DNA of 64,000 nucleotides from Apteryx mantelli (Eukaryota; Chordata; Aves; Apterygiformes; Apterygidae): assembly GCF_036417845.1 (NCBI RefSeq), contig NC_089985.1, positions 27,362,583 through 27,426,582 on the forward strand, in the 5' to 3' direction. Positions within the stretch are counted from its first letter, which is position 1. The number at the start of each line of letters is the position of its first letter. Below are positions 26,201 to 39,262 of this stretch, one piece after another. The translations under genes and the position numbers were made by a program. The notes beneath the pieces are model-generated. The model searched no databases. It was not told the origin of the DNA and saw only the letters and a program-made list of their open reading frames with translations.

Positions 26201-26934
26201 TTCCAGGGGCTCCCGGTTTCCCCAATTTAGAGAAGGTAGCTGTGGGACGGCTGGGTGAGGCAAACTTGAAAAAAGCAGAAACACTGGCATCTTGGGAGAA
26301 CTCTCCCCATTAGCAGCTGCTTAGCACTAATGACTTCTTTTTTCTAAGGTGTGTTGAAGTTCTTAATGAAATTAATTTTTAGATCTCTCTTAATTTGGTA
26401 ATGAACAAGCTCTCTATCACAATCCCTGCCTATCACCCTTAGGTGATGTGGCAGCTTAATGGGATCTCAAGAGAGGCCCTCTACCGTGATCTGAAAAGAG
26501 AGAGAGTTTCTAGGCTGAGATGCAGTGATGTTGTAAATGATGCTTTGTTTGCAGCACTGTAATGCAGGCGGGATTTGTTTTGTGAGCGCGTAAAGGACTT
26601 TTGGCTATAAATCCAAAATCACATATACTGCATTACCAGTGTTAAGCAGTACATTTTCTATAACAAGTTTCTTCCCCAAACTGCAAAACTTTTAAGCAAA
26701 TGTCAAGCCCAGATACGAAATTCTACATCCAATTTGAACCCGCCCAGGCCACAGAGCAGTTAAATGACTTCCACAAGCAGACAGCAAAAATTGTTTTAGA
26801 ATCCTAGTCCCTTCCTCAAGCTACTTTAAAATACTCCTTTTCTTGAAAATGGCATTTTTTTTCTATTTTTGAAGAAATGTATGTGGCTATTTTGAGGGGT
26901 TAGGGAGCACGTGTATATGTTTTCAGTAACTTAC
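23202..26934 (-). other. ADGRL2: Intron of 3.7 kb
   Basis: AT-rich, with a slightly GC-richer stretch near 26090-26225. An open frame of 127 codons at 25907-26290 on the minus strand has no recognisable similarity and no supporting boundary. Confidence 0.7.
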
Positions 26935-27103
26935 TTTCTTTTGTAGGGCACAATGAAAGATGAAAATAAACATTCCTTGGAAAGCATTAAATACTGTGAA
27001 GAGATACGTCATCACAACAGTCCCCTCATTGATAAACAGCAGGCCAAATGACCATGTTAGGCCAAGAAGACACAGGAGAGCAAATGCACCCAGGACCCAG
27101 GAT
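26935..27103 (-). CDS. ADGRL2: ADGRL2 exon: transmembrane helices 6 and 7
   Basis: This 169-base exon encodes [40 protein letters not shown] and [18 protein letters not shown]6 carries the conserved LLGLTWSFG core and TM7 the FNAFQG motif that stands in for NPxxY in adhesion GPCRs. The loop between them ([13 protein letters not shown]) differs at several positions from mammalian ADGRL2 (NEETIVMAYLFTI). The acceptor is TTTTACAG and the donor is AAGAAA|GTAAGT. Confidence 0.97.
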
Positions 27104-27772
27104 CTGTAAAAGAAAATTAATTTTAGTAACTTTACTTACAAAAATGCATGTCACCAAATCCAATATTAACATTTCAGTTCCTGCAGTTGACTTTTACTAG
27201 GTTCACATTCAAATGTAAAAATTTCTTGGCTTTAACCTTTTATCTACTAAAGAAAGAACAATTCCATTTGGTACTTTTAGTCTCCAGTGAAAACAGCAAG
27301 AGTAGATATGACCTTTTTCTTTCTCAAGAACTGCACGGGATGTCAAAACTATTTTGAAACGCAGAAGTATAGCACAAGCCCCAGCTACTCCATTGCTTTA
27401 TCTGCTTTTGTAAAAGAGATTGATAAATCTGGCTTAACCACTAATCACACCATAGATTTTAAGCAGTGGTGCTGCCATATAACACCAAATAATGTAATAC
27501 AAATGCACAAAGGTTAAACAGCAGATTAAAAGCCTAGAGCCCAAATCTTTAATGCTCTGATAAACTCAGCTAAACTGAAGCTAGATGATCTAACTTCCGC
27601 ATGAAGAAACCCTGCTGAAATGTGACAAAAATATGGATATTGCTCTAAAGAATAAAGTCTAAAAAAGATTCCATCATGAATAGTTTAAGGAAAAGGAATT
27701 GTAGAGAACGGCACAGGATGAAAGGGAAAGGGAATTTAGTCAGTGAATTCCACATCTAACTAATGATCTTAC

Positions 27773-27799
27773 TTGATAAATGGCTTATTATCTTCATAG
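27773..27799 (-). CDS. ADGRL2: 27-nt microexon in intracellular loop 3
   Basis: On the minus strand, GCTTTCTAG precedes 27 bases (CTATGAAGATAATAAGCC at the start, ATTTATCAA at the end), followed by GTAAGATC. It encodes Y-E-D-N-K-P-F-I plus the split Lys codon. After the 45-nt exon it reads G-Y-E-D-N-K-P-F-I-K-S-W; after the core exon it reads N-Y-E-D-N-K-P-F-I-K-S-W, the form usual in mammalian ADGRL3. It is phase-neutral. A UGCUU element lies at 27805-27809, 6-10 nt upstream of the exon. Confidence 0.92.
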
Positions 27800-28087
27800 C
27801 TAGAAAGCATCATAAGCAGAAAAGAGAAACAAAATTATTAGACAGAATTGAAACAGAAATTAATAAGAGCATTTTTAATTGTCTATAAAAATTAGTCAAA
27901 GTTAGGAAATTCAAAATGCAGAGGCAAGCAATTTAAAATTATAAAGGCATATAATATTTAAAAATACTTTAGCAAATCAGATATCTCAAAACTAGTTAAT
28001 TAAAATTAAGGGCAATCCACAATATTGACCGAGTTTGTAAAGTTAAAAATCATGCTAGAAGTTTGTTAATGTAGGGTTCTATCTTAC

Positions 28088-28132
28088 CCAGGTAAGTCCG
28101 TATTATAGTAGCCATCACAAACACGGTAATTA
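28088..28132 (-). CDS. ADGRL2: 45-nt alternative exon in intracellular loop 3
   Basis: On the minus strand, CACACCAG precedes 45 bases ending CTTACCTGG, followed by GTAAGATAG. In phase with the exon before (AA|T) it reads N-N-Y-R-V-C-D-G-Y-Y-N-T-D-L-P-G, a loop-3 insert I know from mammalian latrophilins. It has 15 codons, starts and ends in phase 2, and so can be skipped or included without a frameshift. A 37-nt almost pure pyrimidine tract (28145-28181, minus strand) lies upstream, suggesting PTB-type control. Inclusion level cannot be known from DNA. Confidence 0.92.
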
Positions 28133-28989
28133 CTGGTGTGGATGAGAAGACAGAAAGAGGAAAAGGAAGAAAAGAGAGAGATGCTAAAGATTAGCTCTCT
28201 CTCTCTCATCATGCAACATGCAGTGAAGCTGCTACTGACCTATCTATAACATCTAGTTCATAATGCTAGCCTTACTGGAAGTCTCCCTTTGCCATTTCAG
28301 CGTTCAAAGTATATCTGTAAGACCCTTTCACATCCAACCCGTAGAGATCTAAAGTTGCACCATCCCTTCAGTGTTGATAACAAAAACCTTCAGTACAACA
28401 TAAAGCTAAATACAATACACTAAAAGACTAGCTAAAGAAGCAAGAGCTGTCAAAGTCTTTTTAATTACATAACACTTGTCTTATTCTGCAAAAGGGATAC
28501 TGCAGTACAGCACCAAGACAAAGTAAACATTTGTTAAATTAACACAAAAACAGCAGATAATCTTCAAGTTAACAATAATAATAGAGTCAATTCTCTTGGG
28601 AGAACAGGATTACGAGTAGAAACTGCTCAGAATCCCTAAATCAAAAAGTCATTTAACAAAACAAACTTAATATAATCATCTCAGCCATGCAAACAGGAAC
28701 ATCATTTTTGAACTGCATTTTAAATGCAAATGAAATTACTACAGTGCTGTGGCATTTCCGTGAAACAGTTTCTTGGCACTAGTTCCAGGCTGAAATTATC
28801 TAATTTTGACCAATGTTTGTGACATTGTGGCAACAATGTGACGAAAGCAGGATTGGTTCTGTTTGCTCCTAATTGACATCTGCAGTTGCTGGGAGACAAA
28901 GGCATGTGTTCCTAATGGAGAGTAGCTTTCAATCAGTTCAGCAATCAGAAAATAATCATAGTTCTCATACTTGAACACAAAGCACTTAC

Positions 28990-29081
28990 TTAATGTTTTC
29001 CAACCTGCTAGAGTCTGGTTTCAAAGTGTTTGAGTGCTTCACCATTTTGCACAATGTGATCACCAAGAAGATAAGATTCAG
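28990..29081 (-). CDS. ADGRL2: ADGRL2 exon: end of transmembrane helix 5 and third intracellular loop
   Basis: This 92-base exon encodes [18 protein letters not shown] then [12 protein letters not shown], leaving two bases (AA). It finishes TM5 and forms most of intracellular loop 3. The acceptor is TTTTGACAG and the donor is ATTAA|GTAAGT. The dangling AA becomes Lys when joined directly to the TM6 exon, and Asn when joined to either alternative loop exon downstream. Confidence 0.97.
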
Positions 29082-30184
29082 CTGTCAAAACAGATAAGAA
29101 CGAAATTAAACTACTGCAAGTAATAGGTTGAATAATGATGATGTTACAGACTAAACAAAAACCCACAGTTTATTTTCAAATATGTAGTGAAACTGGGTAA
29201 CTTTTATCAGTCAGTTTGTAAGTGGTGATTGCAAATACAGGTGAGGGGCAAAAATGTTAAAAATCCTTGTTTTACTTAATTTTCCTAAACTGACTATATT
29301 ATGCTGAAGCAGCCATATTTTGCTTGTGTCCAACACTTGCCACCATCACTCTGGCTCTGCTTTCTGCATGTTGCTCTCAGTTGCTCTCAACCCCTGTTCA
29401 CCTCTGCCTATCCGTTCTGGTCCTGTTCCCCATCTCACTGGCTTTTTCCAAGGGCTACAGTTACCCTTAACGTTTAGCTGCCTTTGTATCATCCTATGCT
29501 TCTGGAATGTTTTTCTCCTTTGCTGGTTTCCTCCCTTTCTTTTTTTAATTCCCCTTGGTTCCCACAAATTCCGTCTTGAAACATCTGAAAAATCTTGAAA
29601 ACCTGGTCTTGAAAATAGCTTAAATGTAACCATAGAAAAATAAAATAAAAGGGAAAGAAAAGAAACACAAAGATGTAGCAAATGCATCAAACTTAACAGC
29701 GGCATACATATATGCTCTGGGTGCACCCTCTTACTGCCTCCATTCCTTTTGTAGTCTGGATTTTACTGCAGTGAGACTGCATGCCATTTGAAGGAAAGGA
29801 CTATGCCATCTTATTCTTGTTGTGTCATTCATACAGATAACCCAGGGGAAAATACTGAAAGGTAATTTTTTATAGTTTTCATATTGTGAAACAGAATCAC
29901 AGATAGCAATGATATTAGGTGCCTTTCTCCCATTGATTTCAAAGCACGTGAAGAACATAGGTAAGCCAAACGTAAAGATGACTGCACAATATGCTTGAAA
30001 AGATGTGTACGGTTCATTGGAATAATTAGTGTGTGCTCTCTTATATCATGGAAACAACTCAGATATAATTATATAGTTGAAAATGCTAAGAGCTATGAGA
30101 GCTGTGCCCATTCATGGAGAAGAGATCCATCCTTATCCACTGGTACAGTGGTCCACAAGAAAACCCTAAACTTAACTAACAGAA

Positions 30185-30210
30185 GCTGGGAGAATATGCT
30201 GGGAGAATAT
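30185..30210. repeat. Perfect 13-bp tandem duplication
   Basis: GCTGGGAGAATAT occurs twice head to tail in the 8.6-kb intron. Next to it lie the inverted arms ATCCTTAT (209-216) and ATAAGGAT (235-242), and the palindrome GGATTATAATCC (30239-30250). Confidence 0.9.
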
Positions 30211-32259
30211 CCTTATAATATACATATTAGATAGATAAGGATTATAATCCATTCTTATAATCTTCCCGACATATCTGAAATCTATTACTGAAGAATGATC
30301 AAGCCCGTCTCCTATTTTGGGGAGCCTGTGGTTTGAGACAGCATCGAACTCCTCAGATCTTCTGTAACACTGGGGATACTAGTTCATACTAGAGATGTTC
30401 CTAGAGCTGTATCACAATGGTCAGAAATATCACTCAAAACCCAATAAAGATAAGGTTGTAACAACTTAAAAAAGAGGAGTGCTTTGAAGGCTCTGATGAT
30501 AGACTGTTAACAAAGAAGACATATACTAGAGAAATAATTCCTACAGCTAAGGGCAACAAACTTATCACTGCTGCTGCTGTCTCAAAATCGAGATGGATAT
30601 TATGTACCATAATGCAGTTCTTAACACCACATCAGAGTTGGTCAGCTTTTTGAGCTCAGAAGCGAAATATTTTTACAATTGTACCTTGCGATTAATGTAA
30701 AAGGTGTGTACAATATAAATAAAAATAAGCTTTTAGAATTCTCCTCTGTGTGTGTTTTAAGAACTGATAGAAAATACTTCACCTTTAAGTGTAAATATAG
30801 GCATGGCATAGGTAAGCAAATTTTCATTGCTGCAAAATGTGACAGATGTGTCATATCTTGTGACCCTGCTGATTAGCTTTTATGATCCTTATGGGTAATG
30901 ACCAAGCAGTTGAGAAATACTTCATTATATCATTGTGATCATTTTGTTCCTCTTATTGAGGTTTCCACTGTACTGTGTAAGGTATGTAGGTGAGAAAACA
31001 AGTTGCTTCTCTCTGTCCTTTGCATCGGAACAGGACTTGGGTTCTGCATATGATCTGGCTCCCAGTTCTATGCCTTTTCATGCAAAGATTTTGTTCTTCT
31101 ATGCTTATAAATGTTTCTTGTGCATTGTGACAGCTGACATAGTCTGAACAACTTCAGCTCACCTGAAAAATGCAGCTTTGATTTACTTTTTGTGGAAACA
31201 AACAGGGTAAGAGCTAAGAGACATGCCCCATGCCAATCTCAACATGTAAATCAACTTTGGCTGCAACCTACGTAACTGGGAGTGCACAATCCAAATCAGA
31301 ATACTATTTACAGCACAGCTGGAAGCTAATCCTTGCTTAAGTAGCTACCCTAGAGTATCCTGTATTGTACCAGCAACATCATTCTTTGATCAAAAACTTA
31401 TAGGCATGGCTTAGCCCATAAAGGACTGCCTTACAAAAGGAGAGGGTTTTATCCTCCAATTTCTTGTACAATTGAAGGGCTGGCTTGATATATAAGAAAC
31501 AAAAGCTTGTTTCCTTCAGTGACATGCAAGGAGACGTGGCCCTGCCCTAGAGCCTGAGCCAAGCTCCAGCATATTCAGAAGGTTTTATGTAAATACTCTG
31601 CTCTCTCTGCATGTTTGTCCTTGTTGGATTAGGGAATAACTGTACATAACAGATTCTTAATAGACACTTTAATTCTAATTTAGGAAACAGAACACCAAAG
31701 CAGACCACTGAAATAATAATGCTGTATCATGGTAGCAGAAGAAGACCTTCTAAGAAAAGAAAAACAAAAACAAAAGCAAATTATTGTACTTTGAAGGCAA
31801 AGTAACTATGACAACAGAACATATGATGCTTGTTTCTCCATCACTGCGAAATACTGCATAGTTTTCAGTTTCAGCAGTCAAAGACCATCGTTTGCCACTC
31901 GTTCAAACACACCGGCATCTCTGTTAAACACTGTGTCATTATCAAAAGCCTATTCTGCCTGCTTACAAAAACTGTAACCAAACCTTTCTGCAGATGCATT
32001 CACTTTTGGCTTCCGCACTGCTCTTCCTCTAGAAATTGATTGTTTTGGAGGAACCCATGAGCTAAAGACTTTTGGGCATCCTGCCATTTTATTACACAAG
32101 ACACTAAGCAGTGAGGGAAGGGAACTTGTTGGAGAATAATTACTTTTAGAAGAAAAGGCTAAATTATTTTCTCAGTGAGAAATATGTGTGGGGAGAAGTC
32201 TGTACAGGAAGGAAACATCCTTAGTATTTTTGCATTCATGTGCATTAACTCTGTAAATG

Positions 32260-32447
32260 GAAAAACTTTTTCACCACAAGGACTGCCAAACAGTGAAGCA
32301 GGTTGCCCAGAGAGGCTGCGCAGTCTCCATCCTTAGAAGTTTCCAAGATCCATCTGGATAAAGCCCTGAGCAACCTGGTCTGAGCAGGAGGTTGGACTAG
32401 AGACCTCCTGAAATCCCTTCCAGATTATTTTGTGATTCTGCGATGAC
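32260..32447 (+). mobile_element. CR1 LINE 3'-end fragment
   Basis: Read on the + strand it follows the avian CR1 tail: TTTTCACCACAAGGACTGCC, then CAGGTTGCCCAGAGAGGCTG, CAGTCTCCATCCTTAGAAGT, then GAGCAACCTGGTCTGAGCAG and GGTTGGACTAGAGACCTCCT, ending in the characteristic TGTGATTCTGCGATGA. Only the 3' UTR-like end is present, typical of 5'-truncated CR1 insertions. It is moderately diverged, and in antisense to ADGRL2. The left boundary is approximate. Confidence 0.9.
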
Positions 32448-33694
32448 TGAACTGTTACTAATCCAAGGAAATTAATCTGCAGGTATTTGCCAACATTGAT
32501 GGACCTCCTGAGTAGGACACCTTTCTTTGTTCAGTACAAACGCACAAGAGTCAATGGCACCAAAGTCACATAAAGGTCCAGGTGAATGGCAAGATGGGCT
32601 TCCAGAAGCAACCTGGGAGGAAATAAATGGGCCTCTGACAACAAACTAGTCTAACCAAACACAGTGCCTTCTGCTTCCCCAGGAGTATCACAATGCCCAG
32701 AGCTTTTCACATGCCCAAAGAAGGCCCAATGGCATGAGCAATACAGCTAATAGGGTGACTCAAAGAGCCATGCTGAATTTTAGCAGTCTTGTTTTCAAAA
32801 AAGCACAGGATAAACTACAACTTTTGAGTTTTGATTTCCTGCTACTCTGAAAATATAGCTCTCAAAGGAAGTCCACTTGCTGCCCCAACAATTTTGTATC
32901 TTTTTTGTAAGAAATAGTAAATACCATAATCTAATCTCAAATGCAAATCTTGTTTCTCTCCTTCCCCATCATTATGCTTGGCTCTTAGGGCTCAGATACG
33001 GTGCTGGAAGCTTACGCATTGCCTACAGCTCCTCCACTCTACTTGCCATATGCTGGCCGCTGGAAGAGCCCTGTTAGATGGGCACAACTGCACAGGGCAT
33101 ATTTCCCCCTTCTCGGTGGTCTTATGATTTTCTCACCCCATCATATAAGATAACGGACTAGTGACAGGCTAGTCCTCATCCTGACCTGGGCTGCATCTAT
33201 CCCAGATGAACCGAAATCTGCATCTGAACATCACTGGCTACTTCAGTGCTAAATAGACTATACAAATGCACCCTGTAAACACACATAATGGCTGCGGCAT
33301 ATACATTGCAAACAGTCCTGGAGCCCTAATCTTGGTAAAGTCAGTAAAACCTTATTCATGCTTCCCTTCTGAAAATCAAGCCAGCCCTCTTCAGAAGTGT
33401 AAAAATAGTAATTTAGGAGTCAGTCAGGCACCACATTAGGATTTGACCATTCTGCTGTGATGCTGAGAGTGACAGAACACACAGCTACAGCAGCTGGAGC
33501 TGTAATGTGCAAGCACTTTAAAACATGAGCTGGTAAGAATAATCAAAAACTTGGATGATAGTATTTCATAAATGTCTATACTAGTTTCTTGCTCTAATTT
33601 CTAAAATACGTTAACCACTATGAGAGACAAGATACTGGATTACATAGAGAACCAGTTTAATCTATGCTCTAATTTTAGAAATATATGTAAAAGT

Positions 33695-33712
33695 AAAAAA
33701 AAAAAAAAAAAA
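33695..33712. repeat. Poly-A run (18)
   Basis: Uninterrupted homopolymer on the + strand within the 8.6-kb intron. Confidence 0.9.
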
Positions 33713-36700
33713 TTATAGCACTTTTAAAAATATCAGTTCCTACATATCTCTTCAAATGACAAGTATAATTGGATAGAACTGAGGGAAAGAAAGACAGTTA
33801 GGTACATATTAAAAGAATTAAAATGTCACTACTTTAAAATATAAAATTTGAAGAATTTTTATGGTAGTAATCGAGTTCACCACGCTGGAAGCTGATGCTT
33901 ATTTCATATCCAACATGCACAATGCCATTTCTGGTCTGGAAAACCAGCAGGTACTGGACATGAAACATGGTACAGGATGGAATTTTGTCCCTCTGGCAGC
34001 TGCAGCCAATAAAATTTTGGTGGAGGGAATGTCTTCAAGTCAATTAACTTTAAAAAAAAAGTGGATGTGATAACCTGCACAGAAGACTAATGGACTGGAA
34101 TTAGTCCCAGGTAAAATGGATTAGTGGCCAGATAAAGCTAGATTTTGCAATAATTATGACAAATTTTCCCCTATGAGCAATAGATAAATACCATTTATCA
34201 GGTGTCTACTATAAAAAGATACTTTTATGTTATTTGTATGCATAAGCTATTTATATATGTCTATTTTTATATGTGAAGCTAGATATGTGTGCATATGTGT
34301 ATGTATACATCCACTGACTTTGGTGAAGTAACACCTCAGTCTGGGTGAAAAAGAAAACTATCTTTCCTATGTCAATGAAACAGAACATTCCAGGAATTTT
34401 TGTTTAAATGACCTTTGCTAGCCTAACACATTGGCTCCATCTGTGAGGAACCAACTCCAGCTGTTTTGGCTGAACAAAGAGCAAACCAACTTCCCCCATT
34501 TCTTGGATATGAATGAACATGGATCTACACAGAAGTCAAAATATTCAGGTTTTTCTGACCACAGATTACAGGAGTGTCCTGTTTGTTTTATAGCCATCAA
34601 CCTGCTCAGTTGAATCACGTCCGCCTGAGCTTAGCAGCTTAAAATTCATTGCACACAGCCTGCAGTGCTGACATGGATATGATAAGACAGAAGAACAGAA
34701 ACACCACTCTGAAGTAACCTAGCTGAACTGCACATGTTCTGACCCTTTTTGAACTCCCCGGAGCTTTTGTTACCTGGCAAATGCAGCTCTAAAACTGCTC
34801 TTGTATCTCCAGATCTTTGCTCTTAGCCATGCAGAAGCCTATTTCTCCCTGGGACTGGCAGCGAGAGAGGTGCTCTCTGAAGAAGGCTTCTAAATGAGTG
34901 CGCAAGCTGAACTCTTACTGAACTGAATTAATTATTAAAGATGCAGATGGAGCTGTCCAAATGATAAGAACAGCTCCTGATGTGTCATGATCCAAGCTTT
35001 CATTAAACCATTTCAGGCATACTAATGGTTTCCCACCGCTCATTACTTACATGCTCTTTTCGCATAGATATAATAACCCTGGTGCCCAAAGGCATGACAG
35101 GCTATAGAAATAGTGAAGTTGAAAGTTCCTCAGAAGACAGTCTTCCTTCATGCTTTCCCCTCCTCACCTCCCACCCTCATCCTGTGCAAAACTGTATACA
35201 GACATGAGTGCAAACAGCTATAAACTTGGAGAAATTTCATAAATTAAAGTAGTAAGCAATATTGTCAGAAAAGACTTTGTATATATTTTAACAGTACCGT
35301 TAAAATGAGAAGCAGAAGAATGATTTGATCAACATGTTAAAAGGTTTACTAAGGTGAAATTCTTACATGCTACTGATGCAAAGGATGCTACACTACAAAC
35401 ATGGCTCTTCTCTGGTTACACTGCACACAACATATTATTTTTCAGCCATTACACTCCTCACACTTCTTCCTGCACTCTCTCTTGCTTTCTCAGTTGGGAC
35501 GATTAGAGGGCAAAGCAATTGCTAGAGAAGAATTACTCCCAGGAACTGTGCTGTGATTGCTACCTGCTGTTTCATATTTTTGAAGTTGGGAATACTGCTC
35601 CCAAAAGCCTTTTGCGTCTCAGCCTAAATGATTTACTGGAGGATAATAATGTCATGGCCAGTAAATAATAGTGAACTATGTCTGTACATGGTCAATATGA
35701 TTAAATGTCCTTCACCTCTATTCTCACTCTGACCTGGTTGTGAGGAAGTGAAAAAGCCATCAGCAATGCCCAAAGCTTCCTGTATTAAACATTATTTTAA
35801 AGCAAGAGAGAGAAATAGAGGTGACTTAGCAAAATACTCACAGTAACAATAAAAAAGCCAGACACAAAAAGCAAAATTATCACCACACAAGCAGACTTGA
35901 GGTGAGTAACGCAACTATTGTGACCTCGAACTTGGAACAATTTTCTAGCAATGATTACAACAACTGACAGAAACAGCTTTATGTGCTGAAAAATATCACC
36001 TATCATATTGAAAATATTAAGTATATCTTTTGATTGTAATTGTAGGTTTAATTAAAAAAACCCCTTCACTCTTAGACTTGAATTAATTGCAAATATATTT
36101 AGAATAAACTCTGTATAACTCTGATGGTCTAGACATGTATCTTGCAAAGACTATAATCTTTCTAATTCAATAGATACACACGTAAGTTTTGGCACCTAAA
36201 CCTATTTCTTTGAAAACATGCCTACAAATTGAAACAATTGCTACACTGCACAACTATCTTTTCTTAAGTAACTATTTAAGGGTTAAAAACAGTTCTTCAT
36301 ATAAACAGAGTAAAACTGACACTGATAAACTTATTTTAAACAAACACACAGATAAGCTTATTTCATTATCTGAAGATACCAGGAGGGAATAAATTACCTA
36401 TGAAAGATTGGTCACATACTTCTATAGAAATTTCCAGAATCATATAGTATCAGTTTATTTTTACACGGAGAAGTAATGTAAATTATAACCTACAAAATAT
36501 GTGTTTAAATAGCAAGTCTGGCATGTACATCTATAAAAGTCAGAAATTTTAGAATTATGCCTGACAGTTGTTCTTAAGGCTGAAAAAAATAGTAATGACA
36601 AAATGCAATTTCTGAATTTGGAGAAAGGGGGTTGAACTTAACTTCTGTTGCTTTTCACAAACGTACTGTTGTGTAAAGGCAAGGGTACGGGTAATTCCTT

Positions 36701-37677
36701 AAACTTTCAAAAGCATAAAAATAAATGCATCCTTCCAAACTATCAGAAGTTAGAAAAAAGATCTCTGTGTATCCAGGTTATGTCCCTAGCACCAGCCTTC
36801 TCAAATATTTCTCAAGCACAGCCAGGCTTTAAAAATCTTGAACTAGCAGAGAAAGCTAAGTTGAACCAAAAAGCACATTTTGCATTCAGTTTCCTTCCAA
36901 ATTATTTTGTTGTAGAGCGTCAGTATTATCAGTCGGAAATAACAGGGACATGTTTTTTCCCTGGGCTGACTGGAGCAATGCTGGGAGAATTGATAATGGA
37001 TGTAAGAATACAACATTCAATCTTAAATGGACAATGCGGCACAGACTTGTGGGTGTATACATGGGTGCATATGTACACAACAAATTAACTCAACAGATTG
37101 GAAGAATGTGTGTAAGCTTTCTACTGATTGCACAATACTTTATTATTTATACTAAAACATATGAACTTGTATGTCTAACATACATTACAAGTAGCATAAA
37201 TACATATAGAAGTAGTCACAAAAAATGTGCATATGCAAATATACATACAAGTACTGTACAAGTACACTGAAATATAAAATTTACTTAATTATCCAATGCA
37301 TTTGAACACTCTTTTGAGAAGTTCCAGTATATTAGATAATTAGCAGTTAAATTTCTGGAACATGTGCAATAGTGGCTCCTTTAAAAAACCTGTTTTTAGC
37401 ACTTTATTGATTTTTCATATGACTACACATGTCGATATGACCTTCAGAGTTCAAAGCATTAGGAAAAAAATGACTATGCTGAAGCACCACCACAGCTTTG
37501 ACAGTTAATCATTTAGTCAGTACACCTTAAAGATTTCTAAACATTTTCATGACCATTGCTCACGCTACAAATTGTATATAAGTATTTTCATGAAATGTCC
37601 TGCAAATAAGGATTTAATCTTTTTATAACTTTGCTGTAAGGCAACCTAGAATGAAAGAAAAAAAACGAAGTTCTTAC

Positions 37678-37744
37678 CAGAATAATAAAGGTAACAGGCC
37701 CAATGAAACTCCAGATAAAATAGTTATCTACATGGAGCCAGCAA
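37678..37744 (-). CDS. ADGRL2: ADGRL2 exon: extracellular loop 2 and transmembrane helix 5
   Basis: This small 67-base exon completes the Ala codon and encodes CWLHVDNYFIWSFIGP then VTFIIL. The CW at its start is the loop-2 Cys that forms the conserved disulfide with TM3. The acceptor is CTACCATAG and the donor is ATTCTG|GTAAGA. It ends in phase 0. Confidence 0.98.
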
Positions 37745-39041
37745 CTATGGTAGAAAAAAAGAGAATGGAAGGTGAATAATTGCATTGTGTCCTTAGTTCC
37801 ATAAATGCAAAGTGCAAAAATATTTCTTAAACTAACATTTCTTTAGTAAACAATGATAAACAGTACACAGTACCACTTAATCATGGACAATTTTTCCTAA
37901 CCTGCAACTCTTCTGCTGAGTCCTGTTTAATAATACTACGGATCTTGAAAATACATCATCAGGAATAGCTAACGTATAAGACGAAATAAAAACAAAACAA
38001 GCTCTTTCTCCTTTCAGTCAGAAGGTTCAGTCACAGCTATTGCCATGGATTAATGAACCTAAAATCAGTAGATACATTATTTTTCACAGGTTTTCCCTGC
38101 AATCTTCAGAATCTGCTTTTAACTTTATATCATATGCAAAGTGCTTATCCCTGAGGAACACCATACAGAAAATGTTCAGATGCCATGTTTTGCAGAAAAA
38201 CAATATGGTTTAAATAAAATGCCCCAATTGGGAGTTGAACAGTAGAGAAAGAATACACATGATACCGGACCAAATGATGCGTAAACTTATTAGGGCTGAC
38301 TTCACTTAGTGATTCGTTTTTCGTACACCCCAGTTCCCTGCTGAATCGCTTTTATTTGTCTTTCATCAGTAGCAAAATCAAGCCGCTTTCTTGTAGTCAA
38401 CAGTATCTTCCCATTCTGTAACTAATTTCATCAAAGGACAAAGTAAACAGTATTGGAAGGCAAATTCATGCCTCCAGCAACTCAAATCCTCAGAAACGTC
38501 CTCTGTCTACCTTATGTCACTTTCTATATATATCTGTATCTTTATATATAAAAGACAGTGGCTAATTTTAATCCTGCTCTACTCGCCTGATAAAATATTA
38601 TCAAAGTGAAACATACGGGTTAGAATATTGTACTGCCATAATTCAGGATGAGAGTTAGCTAGAGGGCCAGTTGAACAAAGAGATCTAATGAAGCATTAGC
38701 TTAAAACTGGGTGGTTAAGCCTGTCAGATACTTTAAGTTGAGACGAATTTTTACTTAATATCCATTTGAGGCCAAAAAGTTATTTACTTTTTCAATTTGT
38801 TTCAGGTCAATCTTTTGTGTTAAAAGAAAGACCATAATTTAGAATTGGTCTCTCTAGAGAACAAATCCTCTGAACCTAGAGAATTACAAAAGACTTGATT
38901 GTAATTTGTGCACAGCATCGCCATTCTCTTACCAGTAAAGCTTTCAGATGGTATTTTAGTCTGTCAGGGACCCTCTGACAGCTAACAGGCTTTAAAAAAT
39001 TATTCACTTGAAAAACACTCAGGTCACTTGCAATTACTTAC
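37745..39041 (-). other. ADGRL2: Intron of 1.3 kb
   Basis: AT-rich; nothing recognised. Confidence 0.75.
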
Positions 39042-39262
39042 GCTTTCTCTGTTCCATAGCTCTTATAGTCAATAGCTGCTGAGACACCAACTACGGTAGC
39101 AGGGAAGAGGTAGCCAGCAACATAATAGTATTTCTTCCTAGAATATTCACTTTCAAATACTTCTACTAACATAAGATAAAGCTGCACTCCTTCTAGACAC
39201 ATCCAGGCAAAGGCTGCCAGGAAGAAAAAGTGTAAGAGGCCTGCAAATATCGGACATGCAAT
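39042..39262 (-). CDS. ADGRL2: ADGRL2 exon: transmembrane helices 3 and 4
   Basis: This 221-base exon encodes [58 protein letters not shown] and [16 protein letters not shown]. It covers TM3, with the Cys (IACP) that pairs with extracellular loop 2, the [10 protein letters not shown] segment conserved in class B2 receptors, intracellular loop 2 and TM4. The acceptor is TTTGCAG and the donor is AAAGC|GTAAGTAA. It leaves after two bases of the Ala codon, completed by T in the next exon. Confidence 0.98.

Larger units (their letters stand above)
29082..37677 (-). other. ADGRL2: Longest internal intron, 8.6 kb
   Basis: Mostly AT-rich. It contains a CR1 3' end at about 32260-32447, a poly-A run at 33695-33712, a 13-bp tandem duplication at 30185-30210 and a small palindrome at 30239-30250. 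No additional exon was recognised. Confidence 0.7.

Noticed and set aside
25907-26290. 127-codon minus-strand open frame within an intron
   Set aside because: No recognisable domain and not in a conserved position for a latrophilin exon; probably chance in a mildly GC-rich stretch.
36648-37088. 146-codon + strand open frame in the 8.6-kb intron
   Set aside because: No similarity to known proteins, no splice or promoter context, AT-rich composition like the intron around it.
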